From the IMG/VR virus record IMGVR_UViG_3300035670_000008, positions 124,001 through 188,000 of that record: 64,000 bases of DNA, one strand, 5' to 3'. This DNA comes from a virus. Below are positions 36,301-44,555 of this stretch, in pieces. The position numbers and the translations under genes are program-made. The stretch's first letter is position 1. Every line of letters starts with the position of its first letter. The notes beneath the pieces are model-generated. The model saw only the letters and a list, made by a program, of their open reading frames with translations. It was not told the origin of the DNA and ran no database searches.

Positions 36301-36655
36301 TGCCTACTCTTGGGACAAAGACCGGGTAACGATTGTAGATATGAACCGGCAGTATGAAATTCTAGGCAACGAGCTGGCGGTGGTGGCTCAGAATGACAAG
36401 AATGATTGGATACCTACTGTAGACGTTGTGGAAAGCGGTGACGGGGCTTCTACGCCAAAACTCGTAGCTACACAGGCTGCGGAGAACGGCAAGGTGGATT
36501 TAAACACGGCTATCTCTAATGTGGAGAAAGGGATTAATTATATTACCTTTAAGCGGGAGCCTCCTTCTATCTGGCGGGTAGAAGGTGTCGTCGACCGCTT
36601 TATGGACGGCGTGCCAGGATACTATACCGAACTAGCTTTACTTAGTTGCTTTTAA
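33320..36655 (+). CDS. Baseplate hub protein (gpD/gp27-like), enlarged (1111 aa)
   Basis: ATG at 33320 with AGAGG 5 bases upstream. Beta-type hub domains appear as separate blocks: residues 1-95; about 345-480 (EICLYGGYLDRL; VWTVDTITVSGSTPTGIIIT; VQCRDRLKYLMDTFGSY); and a C-terminal block from about 870 (APHLAQMIHTFREEVSNVSV; ILGDPSFVPGEVIQVIG). Between them lie Pro/Thr-rich and Lys/Glu/Ala-rich coiled-coil insertions near 105-330, 525-600 and 715-865. Hub proteins of the gp27/gpD type are usually 300-400 residues. It follows the tube and precedes the OB-fold spike, which is the expected order. The trimeric hub joins tube to spike at the baseplate centre. The family call rests on domain style and gene order. 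Confidence 0.7.
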   Translation: MSERVQAKLEPTFGLDLGAACHQQQQAQYPVFVVTDLENKIIFSNATLWKLTKARTNINRYWQASTAFFQCTIELTDLSQLVPSWLAPGYRHPTVARTNILPSPEKPEEEEGTEVTPTPVTQPTPTGSGTMLGFYEERRKAIAELQSAGETAAPLKVEPHPDVPEVKEIVQTLQAEYSAANGDSAKKAAAATKYYGAVLKAYDAEISKIKANQQGTEAPTSTTPAASTNQSSTLVPPMSQKIKDEIRKNKEEWDSRVGPGKAVELFDIEAVREDMLAKISPELKAYGESLPDVEPYKSFTFLGKLWEALELSEAGASGSQQQTSSIPSQQAISDAVAEFPLAPYDEICLYGGYLDRLREATTTDIDQNRLLRKGVWTVDTITVSGSTPTGIIITVQCRDRLKYLMDTFGSYNTAESSEFLTRDSKEWYASARTNVILNIARRGIGHLTFNGQEQTLGGRFIQQGTILDIPTAVDGQTRIEGFDPYFMYKNGETLFLATGSPTANPDGSASVTTAGPAESIDLSTPEGVKKAEEKLQEVKEKARAQLETITDEAEKKAAQEVFDRINALQTGQDLLNYIKNSPNQNSVLGTDLSNNQTTTAQLGGSLRGSVVNGPLAKEMKFNIVSGRVPYATGADSYFGSNFIVADRVPLDYIKFLSQQEPWPTEVFQDSRTGEFWYAPRGLDLSGLSDRNRFYRTYYFRNWPSDLVAKSDAAQASKKALAAVQAQGAELATYDDLISKITKASAEIKQYEDWLNQPFGEDAAEMTQLYTNMGNIISTTKSFVYENSVEDSEPRKKMDQAVAEWIALAPVQDKGVFVSKSQAIRGILTELQDLYKQEAEAQRQTVSEQKNELTAATGAAPGFTSSAPHLAQMIHTFREEVSNVSVRTNIIVQTHSPASPENIQQILHLTVQPWFMRGRAYPTSFFTVTDDTAGTVGGGGKSGALIALAMAYARVIAKELRVAAATILGDPSFVPGEVIQVIGSPMNPDALKPESAYSWDKDRVTIVDMNRQYEILGNELAVVAQNDKNDWIPTVDVVESGDGASTPKLVATQAAENGKVDLNTAISNVEKGINYITFKREPPSIWRVEGVVDRFMDGVPGYYTELALLSCF

Positions 36656-36658
36656 TTC

Positions 36659-38551
36659 ATGCTTAACACTGCTGACTCTTTCTATTTCTCCAACAAGCCG
36701 ACCGACCAAGAGCGTTGGGTTAACAGTAACGACCAGAAGAACAACATCCAATACGAAGGGGTGGTTCAATCCATCACACCGCTAGGTTATTTAAATGGTA
36801 CCTGCACGGTGTATATCCCTAACCTACGGATGTACGTTAAGTGCCAAACTAACTTTGGCTACAACTCCTTCTACAGCGGTCAGACAGTCGCCTATAAACC
36901 AGGGGACTTCGTTCGAGTTAGCTTTGTTAATGGTAAGACCGAGCGTCCAACGATTATCGGAAGTCTTAGTAACCACCGCTCGGAGCGGTATATGTTGGGG
37001 GAAGGTAACCCAATCCCCAAGCATTGGACGTTTCAAGAAGACGGCGCATCAGCTACAGTCACCCCTAACGCTTATATCCCTGAGCTAGCCCGCTGGGGGT
37101 ACCGGGCCACGGGGCAGGTCTTTGACTTCCCTGGGTTAATTAACCAGAACGTGCAGGGAAGTAACTTCTACACGGAGATTCCTGGCTCAGCCGTCTGGGA
37201 TTTACATGGTAGCTACCATATCTATCCGCTCGGGGAGCTAAACATCGCGGCGACCAAGCTAAACATTAAAATCACCGCTCCAAGGGTAGACCCCGCGCTG
37301 TTCCCCTTAGAAGTACTGCAACATCGCATGAAGTACTTCCAGGACTTTGAAGGGAAGAACAACCGATATTTCCTAGACAACACAGGTAACAAACTAACTC
37401 GCTATAACCTGGACGAACACTTCATCCCTATCTCCGCTGATATGGAGCTACAGCCAGGCCCTGATATTAAGAAGGGCCTGATTGAAGAGGCGAAGAACGA
37501 AGTTAAGTCTGTTACGCACATGGAGAAGTGCATCGACCAGAACCGCTCCCAAGCTGAGTCCATGTTCCAGCGAATATTCGGAGCGGTAGCTGGAGGTCTT
37601 TTAGGTAGCTTCGGCGGCGGGCTGGGCAACATCATTGATGTCGGAGACGATATTCTAAACGATATTCTGAATGCAGGTCTAGGGTGGGCTATCCAGCAAG
37701 TCAATGGAGCTCTACCAGACTGGATGCAGATTGGACTCAGTAATGGTGGTATTAGCGTTGGTCCAATTGGGATAGACCCTAAGACAGGTAATATTAGCCT
37801 AAACGGTCAGATATTCAGTTCCTTTATCAATGATGGGTTGGACTCGTTGAATAAAGTCTTCCCCAGTTGGTTAGGTATCAAGATATCAGCGGAGACCCTA
37901 CAGATTGGTGGGCAGGATATCCCTTTAAGCGAGCTAGGTAAAGACGGCGGTAGTTTTACCGTCGGAGCCTTGGTTATCTCTAATCAAGGTGGGTCAGTAA
38001 CCGTATCAGTCGATGGAGAGGTAGTCGCAGATATTACCCAAGCCGTTGGGACAATGGTTATGCAGGCAGGCACCGGTATTATTAACGGCGGGCTACGGCA
38101 ATTAAACCAGAATTTACCGGCTGGCTTCCAGATGGGGGCTTCCTTAGGCAGTAACGGAATGCCGACCTTTAACCTTGGCCCTCTGAAAATGACACCTTTC
38201 GGCCCTAACGCAGGTATCTCTTTGGATAAGGCTGCCTTAGGTAAAGCGCTGGAGGGGCTGCTCGGAGGGTTGCTAGAGAAGTTCTTATCTCAACTGCCCT
38301 TACCGCTCCAGCTATTAGGTCGTGCGTTGTGGAACGAGATTAACTTTGGGGCTTTATTCTTAGACGCTCCTAAAGAACCCGACGGCGCAGCTAACTCAGT
38401 AGAAGGGATTATCCGTTCTGGGCGCTATACTTGTGTTAGCGGGCCTATTGATTTTATCAACGTGCCCGTTACTATATCCCCACTTCCGCCGCCTTCCGCC
38501 TTTGACGTGGAGGAAGCTGGGATAGGTAATGACGCCAGCAACACCGCTTAA
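36659..38551 (+). CDS. Baseplate spike protein, gp5/gpV-like OB-fold (630 aa)
   Basis: ATG at 36659, 3 bases after the hub stop. Residues about 25-110 form an OB-fold as in T4 gp5 and P2 gpV: IQYEGVVQSITPLGYLNGTC, VYIPNLRMYVK and PGDFVRVSFVNGKTERPTII. Instead of a plain beta-helix, the rest contains an Asn-rich middle and three imperfect repeats of a Gly-rich unit (near residues 345-380, 395-430 and 470-505) with the shape G-L-x3-[LI]NxxLPxxxxxG, each followed by short beta strands. The protein sits at the tip of the tail tube below the hub and pierces the cell envelope. A hydrophobic Leu/Gly-rich segment lies near residue 535. The last bases overlap the next gene's start. Confidence 0.75.
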   Translation: MLNTADSFYFSNKPTDQERWVNSNDQKNNIQYEGVVQSITPLGYLNGTCTVYIPNLRMYVKCQTNFGYNSFYSGQTVAYKPGDFVRVSFVNGKTERPTIIGSLSNHRSERYMLGEGNPIPKHWTFQEDGASATVTPNAYIPELARWGYRATGQVFDFPGLINQNVQGSNFYTEIPGSAVWDLHGSYHIYPLGELNIAATKLNIKITAPRVDPALFPLEVLQHRMKYFQDFEGKNNRYFLDNTGNKLTRYNLDEHFIPISADMELQPGPDIKKGLIEEAKNEVKSVTHMEKCIDQNRSQAESMFQRIFGAVAGGLLGSFGGGLGNIIDVGDDILNDILNAGLGWAIQQVNGALPDWMQIGLSNGGISVGPIGIDPKTGNISLNGQIFSSFINDGLDSLNKVFPSWLGIKISAETLQIGGQDIPLSELGKDGGSFTVGALVISNQGGSVTVSVDGEVVADITQAVGTMVMQAGTGIINGGLRQLNQNLPAGFQMGASLGSNGMPTFNLGPLKMTPFGPNAGISLDKAALGKALEGLLGGLLEKFLSQLPLPLQLLGRALWNEINFGALFLDAPKEPDGAANSVEGIIRSGRYTCVSGPIDFINVPVTISPLPPPSAFDVEEAGIGNDASNTA

Positions 38552-39179
38552 GCCTATGCCCCTCACAGCGTTTACTAAGCCTTTAGAGTCTCACGTCTTA
38601 GCTCCGACTGGTACCATCTTGGAGGTCGTGCAGACCCCAGAGGATTTAGAGTTTTATATTGGTAATTTGCTGACTATCTACGGTGCTAGGCACGCAATGA
38701 AAGTTAGCTATACATTAAGTGAGTTTCATCAAACCTCCAGTCTGTACAGCTTCTTTGACTTAGTTAAGCTGGCTACCAACTTTGGCATGGCTTATACGAT
38801 TACAGCTATTGGTATAGCTCTTGGAAGAGCTTTGGACGATGAGTTAGCTACGTTAGAGTTACTGTACCCAACTCAAACTTACGCGTATCAAGACATCCCG
38901 TCATTATCTGAGGTCAAGTTGGTCAGCTACAACGGTCAAGCCGATGGACTAGGTGAGATTCTAGAGTGGTTCGATTACGATAATATTCATCTGCCGGGGG
39001 CAGTCAACGATTTTAGTTATCTACTCAATTGGGTTGGCAAGCAAGAGCCCCTCTACAGCGCGTTCTTCCCTACGCCTTTTAGCCCCATCACTTTTACAAT
39101 CGAGTTTTTGCACCTCACCTGTAAATTTCCTGTCACTCCTGAACTCACCGCTTACCTTAAGAAACTCTACAATGCCTAA
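38529..39179 (+). CDS. Hypothetical baseplate protein (216 aa)
   Basis: ATG at 38529 overlaps the spike stop by 23 bases and has an AGG close upstream; an alternative in-frame ATG at 38556 has no ribosome site, so the first is preferred. The protein is mixed alpha/beta with hydrophobic helices (SLYSFFDLVKLATNFGMAY; TAIGIALGRALDDELATLEL) and no catalytic motif. It is flanked by spike and wedge genes and shares 8 bases with the start of the next gene, so it is almost certainly made in the same operon as the baseplate. I do not recognise the family. Confidence 0.65.
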   Translation: MTPATPLKPMPLTAFTKPLESHVLAPTGTILEVVQTPEDLEFYIGNLLTIYGARHAMKVSYTLSEFHQTSSLYSFFDLVKLATNFGMAYTITAIGIALGRALDDELATLELLYPTQTYAYQDIPSLSEVKLVSYNGQADGLGEILEWFDYDNIHLPGAVNDFSYLLNWVGKQEPLYSAFFPTPFSPITFTIEFLHLTCKFPVTPELTAYLKKLYNA

Positions 39180-40284
39180 GTTCACCGAGATTCAAGAAAG
39201 AACACTCTACAGTATGGCGCCGTTGCCAGTGTCTCCCTTTGCTCAGCGGGCTGGCTACACAAACCAGAGTCGGTATAAGACTGATCGAGACCGGGTACTG
39301 AGTATTACTTTAGGTCAACTAGAGTTGGTCGGGCTGCAAGAGCGGTACTTGGATAGCTATAACGAGACAGACCAACCCTCAGTGCTACAATATCGAGACT
39401 TGATGCTAGCGAAGGCAATTGAGGCCTCTCTGTATAACACGCAGTTTGTGAATGGGGTCAACGGGGAGCTGACCTGGCACGCAAAGAAGACCTGGAACTA
39501 CTACAGCTACAATGACATCTGGGAATACATTATGCCTGGGGAGATAGTAGACTACCCCTATCTGTGGGCGGGGTTAGGGTGTCCAGCTTACTACTTCTAC
39601 TACTCCAAACCCAACCCAGAAGAAGGTCTAATTCGCTCCTACGAACGGCTGCTCACTTTCTTCTGGGCGACCTTTGCTTGTAGCCACAACACTCAAACTC
39701 CCCGCCAACGACTCCAGTATTTAATCGATTCGATTGGTCTAACTTCAGTATTTCTTAAAGAGCTTAATCTTTATAACGACCGGCTGGTGCCAACCGCTTA
39801 TATGAAACGGAATAACCTGCCGAAGTTAACCCAACTAAAGCCCGCGTTGTTATTAAATCAATACGAGTCAGAATACTTCGCTATCGTCTTAGAAGATGTT
39901 GAATCTGACTTTAAAGACCAGTTCAGTAAAGCTACCAAAGCTATTCTCTCGATGGCAAAGCCAGGAGGCTTAAGCTATATAGCTCAATTCTTTATCGTGG
40001 AGGCATATCTCAAGATAGCCAAACTTCTAACCTTAGACCGTAGCTACGGTCAGCTCCCTTTAACCACCTACCTAAACTTAAACACTTTAGACGTTATCTC
40101 TAACTGTCAGGCTGTCGTTAGGTTGTTGAGCTTAGCTAACGACGCCTATACCATTCTGAATTGGTACGATAACAAGAAGAACGAGTTTCTAGAAAAGAAC
40201 TTGTTGTTGTGGTTAGCTAATACCCCCGACCAAACCTTAGCCTACGACTCCGAATACAGACTGACTAACTTTGATGGCAACTAA
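39172..40284 (+). CDS. Hypothetical baseplate or tail protein (370 aa)
   Basis: The frame is open further upstream, but ATG at 39172 is the likely start because it overlaps the previous stop by 8 bases, the pattern used throughout this operon, and the upstream extension (46 residues) is Ser/Leu-rich and lies wholly inside the previous gene. The protein is helical and unusually rich in Tyr, Leu and Asn (WHAKKTWNYYSYNDIWEYI; YLWAGLGCPAYYFYYSKPN). No motif or membrane segment is seen. A similar Tyr/Trp-rich helical style appears in the 858-aa protein at 44556, which may indicate related substructures. Function is unknown. Confidence 0.65.
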   Translation: MPKFTEIQERTLYSMAPLPVSPFAQRAGYTNQSRYKTDRDRVLSITLGQLELVGLQERYLDSYNETDQPSVLQYRDLMLAKAIEASLYNTQFVNGVNGELTWHAKKTWNYYSYNDIWEYIMPGEIVDYPYLWAGLGCPAYYFYYSKPNPEEGLIRSYERLLTFFWATFACSHNTQTPRQRLQYLIDSIGLTSVFLKELNLYNDRLVPTAYMKRNNLPKLTQLKPALLLNQYESEYFAIVLEDVESDFKDQFSKATKAILSMAKPGGLSYIAQFFIVEAYLKIAKLLTLDRSYGQLPLTTYLNLNTLDVISNCQAVVRLLSLANDAYTILNWYDNKKNEFLEKNLLLWLANTPDQTLAYDSEYRLTNFDGN

Positions 40285-42673
40285 ATTTACCGACTACTCC
40301 GTCCAAAGCCTCACCAAAACAAAGCCAACGATTAGTGGCAGCTCCTACGACACGACGTATGTGCTAGAGACCAGCGCGGCGACAACGCCAGGCAGTCCGG
40401 TAACCGTGACTGTCAGGGCCTACCCGCCGGTCAGCGACCTTAGTCAGCTTAAACTCGAGGCAGCAAACCCAACACTACAAGCAGCCATGGTGGCTACTAA
40501 ATTCGTTCAGACAGAGAAGCCTGGGGTTTATCAGGCATCTGTCACAGTCAGTAAAGCACTGGAGCAAGGGTTAGAGCTATACGTTAGAGACACTAAAGGA
40601 AACCTAAGTAACGGTTCAGTGGTGTCTACGGTAAGCGCGCCAAAAGCAGAGGCCTCAAACTACAACAATCAAGTGGTGAGCACCCTAAACCAAACCTCTG
40701 CGATGTCAGACGCGTCAGAGTCAAACAAGGCAAAAGCGGGCACCTACGATGCGGCTCTGAAAAAGTTAGGGATGAGTGAGCCGACTAGCCGGAGCACCCA
40801 GACGACTAAAGGGAGAACTGGCGGGGCGGTGGAAACCGCGGTAGCTGGATACCGATCGCTAGCAGAGGCCCTCGCAGCCAACCATAAGTATGATGAGTTC
40901 AGCAAGCTCCGGGTGTGGGTAAACCTTTCTAAACCGAAGAACTACCGGATTAAACGGCTTAACGAGTATCGAACCGCTCTAGATAACTGTATGGAGCGAC
41001 TAGCCGTAGTGATGCAGAACTACGACTACGTCGAGGTGGGGAGTAGCGTCAAAGACCATACCAACGCGGAGAACTCCAACGCGCTGTCGTTTCGCTTCAA
41101 TGCTGGTACGTTCTTTGATGTGTATTCACCTGCGTCAGTCTTTAACACGGAGTATCTGATTCAATACTCCACGCGGGGCACCTTTCGCCAAACTGCCATC
41201 GACCAGCTCAGCAGTTTCTATACCTGGCATCGGGCTCAGAACAATATGGTTCACCAGGCTCGAGATTACTTCAACTACTCAACTCAGCACTCCTTTCTGG
41301 GCGGCAATATCAACACGACTATCTACCGAGATAAGAAGGAGCGGTACGAGTATCTAGTGACCCAGATCGGGCAAGTTAAAGGCGGCGAGAAAGTAGAGGG
41401 TAAACTGAGAAGCGCTTCTAAGAAGACGGCTGAATTTAACGGGCAGTCCGCCCAGCTACCTAGTATGGGAGGAAGCGAAAGCGGTGGTATGGGCGGCGGG
41501 GGTTTTACAGTTGAGGGAGCTTCAGACGTAGCTACAGATACGACACTACCCACCAGCTCTGCGACTGAAGCAGCTGAGCCTACTGACGGCGTAAAAGGAA
41601 GTGCTTCCGGTGAAGCCGAGACAGTTGCTCCTGATAAAGTCTCGAACTGGGACATCAGCGTTAAGAACGACTTTAATCTCCAGTCTGTAGTTGGAGGAAT
41701 TATCCAGCAAGCGAAGGATTTATTCTTCCAGCAAGCCAAGGCAATTATTCTCAAAGCCTCCGAGAGCTTATTCTTAAAGTCCTCTAAGCATGTCTGCATA
41801 GAGGCTAAACAAGACCTATACCTGAAAGCCGGCGGCACTCTTTACATCAACGCTGACAACTTAGTTATCCGTACCGTCAGCGGTAACATCCAACGGCTGG
41901 TGGGCTACGCTGGCATCGATGAATACGTAGAGAAGAACGGCATAGACCTGCTCAAGAATGAGGACGGCGACCCTTATAAAGACGAGAACGGGGACTATAT
42001 TACGATGGCTGGAGATGAAGCCGTCTCCGTTAAAATGCCTACTCCACAGAAAGGGACTATCGTTGAGTTTCTGAAGCCAGGCCCTATCTATGTACCGACG
42101 CCCAAATTAGTGGAGGGAGACAATAGCCTCTTTACAGACTTCCTTAAAGACATGAATCTAGACCCCATTACTAACCTCACAGACATCCTAGACGGCAGTG
42201 CGCTAAGCGATGCGTTAGGGGACTCTCTGCTGAGCACTTTTGGGGAAGGAGACCTTGGTAAGTTTATTACTGACGTAGCCACCAGCGGGCTAGAGCAAAT
42301 GCTGGACGCAGGGTTAGACGCACTACCTGGCGCAGGAGAGTTGTTAGATACCGTAGGTGACATTAACGACCAGCTCAATGCCTTCGTCGATGAACTAATC
42401 GAGATTAAGAAGAGTTCGGTGGAGGTCGTAGGGCCTGACCTTAGCTACATCGTCACCTATAAGCTTCCAGAAGCGCCAGCTACTGCTGTAATAACTTACC
42501 CTACGGAGCTACTGGACTACCCGAAAGTTTCAGTACCTAAGCCTGCTTCTACTGGCAGTAACGACCTTAGAAATATGCCCGTGTTACCTAAGGCTCGAAT
42601 CGAACCCCTCTGGCAGAACGGGGTAGATATGAACACACCAACTACCCCAGCAGAGGGAACTCAAGATGCCTAA
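40274..42673 (+). CDS. Second spike-like protein with beta-helix segment (799 aa)
   Basis: The likely start is ATG at 40274, overlapping the previous stop by 11 bases. Residues about 20-115 form a beta-sandwich-like, Thr/Val-rich domain. Residues about 195-375 are charged and helical. A Gly/Ser/Ala/Thr linker spans about 400-455. Residues about 460-545 contain short repeating units (LFLKSSKHVCIEAKQDLYLK, then AGGTLYINADNLVIR), the regular x-[ILV]-x-[AG] pattern of the gp5/VgrG triple beta-helix needle. After that comes an acidic loop (DGDPYKDENGD) that looks like a calcium-binding turn. The C-terminal third is Leu/Asp-rich helical, then Pro-rich. It may extend the spike made by the OB-fold protein or form another puncturing element. 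Confidence 0.6.
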   Translation: MATKFTDYSVQSLTKTKPTISGSSYDTTYVLETSAATTPGSPVTVTVRAYPPVSDLSQLKLEAANPTLQAAMVATKFVQTEKPGVYQASVTVSKALEQGLELYVRDTKGNLSNGSVVSTVSAPKAEASNYNNQVVSTLNQTSAMSDASESNKAKAGTYDAALKKLGMSEPTSRSTQTTKGRTGGAVETAVAGYRSLAEALAANHKYDEFSKLRVWVNLSKPKNYRIKRLNEYRTALDNCMERLAVVMQNYDYVEVGSSVKDHTNAENSNALSFRFNAGTFFDVYSPASVFNTEYLIQYSTRGTFRQTAIDQLSSFYTWHRAQNNMVHQARDYFNYSTQHSFLGGNINTTIYRDKKERYEYLVTQIGQVKGGEKVEGKLRSASKKTAEFNGQSAQLPSMGGSESGGMGGGGFTVEGASDVATDTTLPTSSATEAAEPTDGVKGSASGEAETVAPDKVSNWDISVKNDFNLQSVVGGIIQQAKDLFFQQAKAIILKASESLFLKSSKHVCIEAKQDLYLKAGGTLYINADNLVIRTVSGNIQRLVGYAGIDEYVEKNGIDLLKNEDGDPYKDENGDYITMAGDEAVSVKMPTPQKGTIVEFLKPGPIYVPTPKLVEGDNSLFTDFLKDMNLDPITNLTDILDGSALSDALGDSLLSTFGEGDLGKFITDVATSGLEQMLDAGLDALPGAGELLDTVGDINDQLNAFVDELIEIKKSSVEVVGPDLSYIVTYKLPEAPATAVITYPTELLDYPKVSVPKPASTGSNDLRNMPVLPKARIEPLWQNGVDMNTPTTPAEGTQDA

Positions 42674-42935
42674 CGACCTACCTTATTCTGAATTAGCAGC
42701 CAACTCAGCTAAGCCTCTATCAACCGAGTACAAAGTCATTAAGCAAGACCGGAGTGTTGTTACGGTAGTTCCACTGCGACCTCCTGCTGCTCAACTAACA
42801 GAGGGTCAGATTCTACAGTTCACGGATGAACTATCTGGGGTTGTGAAAAGACAGACTGCTACTAATACTTATGAAGTTCTACTACCCTTAGAAAGACCCG
42901 TCGTTACAGGGTCTCTGAAACGTCTAAGTTTGTAG
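42666..42935 (+). CDS. Small hypothetical protein (89 aa)
   Basis: ATG at 42666 overlaps the previous stop by 8 bases. The first third is Ser/Ala/Pro-rich and the rest mostly beta (YKVIKQDRSVVTVVPLRP; GQILQFTDELSG; TYEVLLPLERP). It does not contain the PAAR-type motif expected of a spike tip, and no Cys or His metal site is visible. Its location between the second spike-like protein and the gp25-like wedge gene suggests a small baseplate component, but I cannot assign a function. Coding is supported by operon overlap and by the conserved spacing of the block. Confidence 0.6.
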   Translation: MPNDLPYSELAANSAKPLSTEYKVIKQDRSVVTVVPLRPPAAQLTEGQILQFTDELSGVVKRQTATNTYEVLLPLERPVVTGSLKRLSL

Positions 42936-42960
42936 TAGAACCTTAGAGCTAATTGAGTGT

Positions 42961-43476
42961 ATGACCGCCTTAAAGAAGAGACTAGACTTATACGATGACG
43001 CGATTGGGGCGGACGTAGTTATAAGTTCAAACCGAGACTTACTCTTAGACGCCCAGGATGGTGACTTAGCAACCGTAACTGGCTCGGCTGTCTTGGATAT
43101 GGCTTTAAGGCGGCGGCTGTCCACTCCACTTAATGGGTACGCCCGGGTCGTCAAAACCAGTCGAGGATACGAGTATTTAGATGCTAGCTACGGCAGCCGT
43201 CTCTCTAACTTCCTTTCCGCCCCACTAACTGACCTCTCTCTACAAGAAGCAGTAGCCGCAGTCGAACAAGACGTAGTCAAAGATAATCGAGTCGCTGTCG
43301 CCCGTGGGGATGTGAATGAAGTCCAGCAGAATGGTTACACTATCGAGCTGTACTTCGCACCAAAGTCAATTAACGAAATTAAAGCTCAAGACAACACCGC
43401 TGGTAGCTACGCTCAGGACTCTGTATTCAATGCTCAAGTAGCAACTAATTATTCTTTAATCATTCCTTTGTATTAA
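42961..43476 (+). CDS. Baseplate wedge protein, gp25/XkdS-like (171 aa)
   Basis: ATG at 42961, one base before the J-like gene's start after its stop at 43476. The sequence has the shape of gp25/gpW/XkdS-type wedge proteins: DLLLDAQDGDLATVTGSAVL, then MALRRRLSTPLNG, GYEYLDASYGSRLSNFL and a C-terminal beta part. These proteins form part of the wedge core and start sheath assembly on the baseplate. The neighbour immediately downstream is the J-like wedge protein, the usual gp25-J pair, which supports the call. The length is slightly greater than the classical 130 residues. Confidence 0.75.
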   Translation: MTALKKRLDLYDDAIGADVVISSNRDLLLDAQDGDLATVTGSAVLDMALRRRLSTPLNGYARVVKTSRGYEYLDASYGSRLSNFLSAPLTDLSLQEAVAAVEQDVVKDNRVAVARGDVNEVQQNGYTIELYFAPKSINEIKAQDNTAGSYAQDSVFNAQVATNYSLIIPLY

Positions 43477-43477
43477 G

Positions 43478-44554
43478 ATGGCCTACACCCCTAAGACCAT
43501 AGATGATGTTCAACAAGCCTACTTCCAAGCGTTAGCCGACGCCAACAGTCAGATTAGGATTGATAAAACTCAGGGGTCGGTAGCCTATACCCTGGGACGG
43601 GCCTCCGCGGCAATCGCAGTACTTCAAGACCTAGAGCTTAAGCGGTTAGCAGACTCAATTAATCTCTCAACTGCAGCGGGAGACCAGCTAGACTCTTTTA
43701 GCAGTTTTGGTATACGTCGGCTGCCTGCACAGTTCGCAACTGGGACAGTGTTGTGTCTATCCGAAGAAGAGCCGGCGGTCTTACAACCTAGAACGATTCT
43801 GACAGACATCTCGACCGGGTCTCAGTTTGTCACTAAGAACACTACCCCAATTATCGTCAGTTACCTAGAAGTCTCCATTGCAATCACAGCGGTATCTACC
43901 GGGGCTGCCTATAACCTTTCGGCGGGCACGGTACTTTATGCAGCTGGACTGCCATATTTAAAGGCAACCGTGGGTACGATTCATACCCAGGAGAACGAGT
44001 ATCTAGGTAGCTTGACGGGCGGCTCTTCTAGAGAAGACGACGATGCTTTCCGAAATCGGATTGCCAGTTGGCTGCTTAGCCACACTACAGCCAGTAAAGG
44101 CGTGGTTATTAACCGGCTGCTGTCCTTCCCTGGGGTTACCAGAGCCTATAGCTATACCAAAGCAGGTGGTGTTATTGAAATCTGGGTCGACTCGATTCAA
44201 ACACTCAACGCTTCCCAGAAGTTGGAGCTGGTGAATTATCTCAAGCCTTATATCTCAGACGGGATTATTGTTGCGCTCTCGCAGCTAACAACTGTCCCCG
44301 CCAATCTGGAGATAGACTTGATTCCGTTTTCAGCCGCGGATATGGCTGTGGTAGCCGCCCGGGTGCGTCAAGTAATTACTCAAGTAATCAGTCAACTAGA
44401 GGTCGGACAGACGCTGGCGCTTTCTGTCATCAATGAAGTTATTAAACCACTGGCGGCTAAAGCCATTGTTACCCAACCTAAGGCTGACATCATCTGTGGG
44501 TTGGGAGAAATACTAATCCCAGGCGAGATTATTGTCCGATACCCCATTAACTAA
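43478..44554 (+). CDS. Baseplate J-like wedge protein (358 aa)
   Basis: ATG at 43478, 1 base after the gp25-like stop. The middle contains the J-like signature: AAGDQLDSFSSFGIRR, a beta domain, GSLTGGSSREDDDAFRNRIA with the acidic EDDDAFR cluster, SHTTASKGVVINRLLSFPGV and a downstream alpha/beta domain. The length is close to Mu gp47/P2 gpJ. In T4 the equivalent is gp6, which joins wedges into the ring around the hub. The next gene starts 1 base after its stop. Functional confidence is high from motif and context. Confidence 0.82.
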   Translation: MAYTPKTIDDVQQAYFQALADANSQIRIDKTQGSVAYTLGRASAAIAVLQDLELKRLADSINLSTAAGDQLDSFSSFGIRRLPAQFATGTVLCLSEEEPAVLQPRTILTDISTGSQFVTKNTTPIIVSYLEVSIAITAVSTGAAYNLSAGTVLYAAGLPYLKATVGTIHTQENEYLGSLTGGSSREDDDAFRNRIASWLLSHTTASKGVVINRLLSFPGVTRAYSYTKAGGVIEIWVDSIQTLNASQKLELVNYLKPYISDGIIVALSQLTTVPANLEIDLIPFSAADMAVVAARVRQVITQVISQLEVGQTLALSVINEVIKPLAAKAIVTQPKADIICGLGEILIPGEIIVRYPIN

Positions 44555-44555
44555 A

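Noticed and set aside
39034-39171. N-terminal extension of the 370-aa protein from an upstream start at 39034
   Set aside because: The extension lies wholly inside the previous gene, has Ser/Leu-rich sequence unlike the rest, and ATG 39172 gives the short overlap typical of this operon.
44532-44555. TTG start of the 858-aa protein at 44532
   Set aside because: ATG at 44556 lies one base after the upstream stop and needs no overlap inside the J-like gene.
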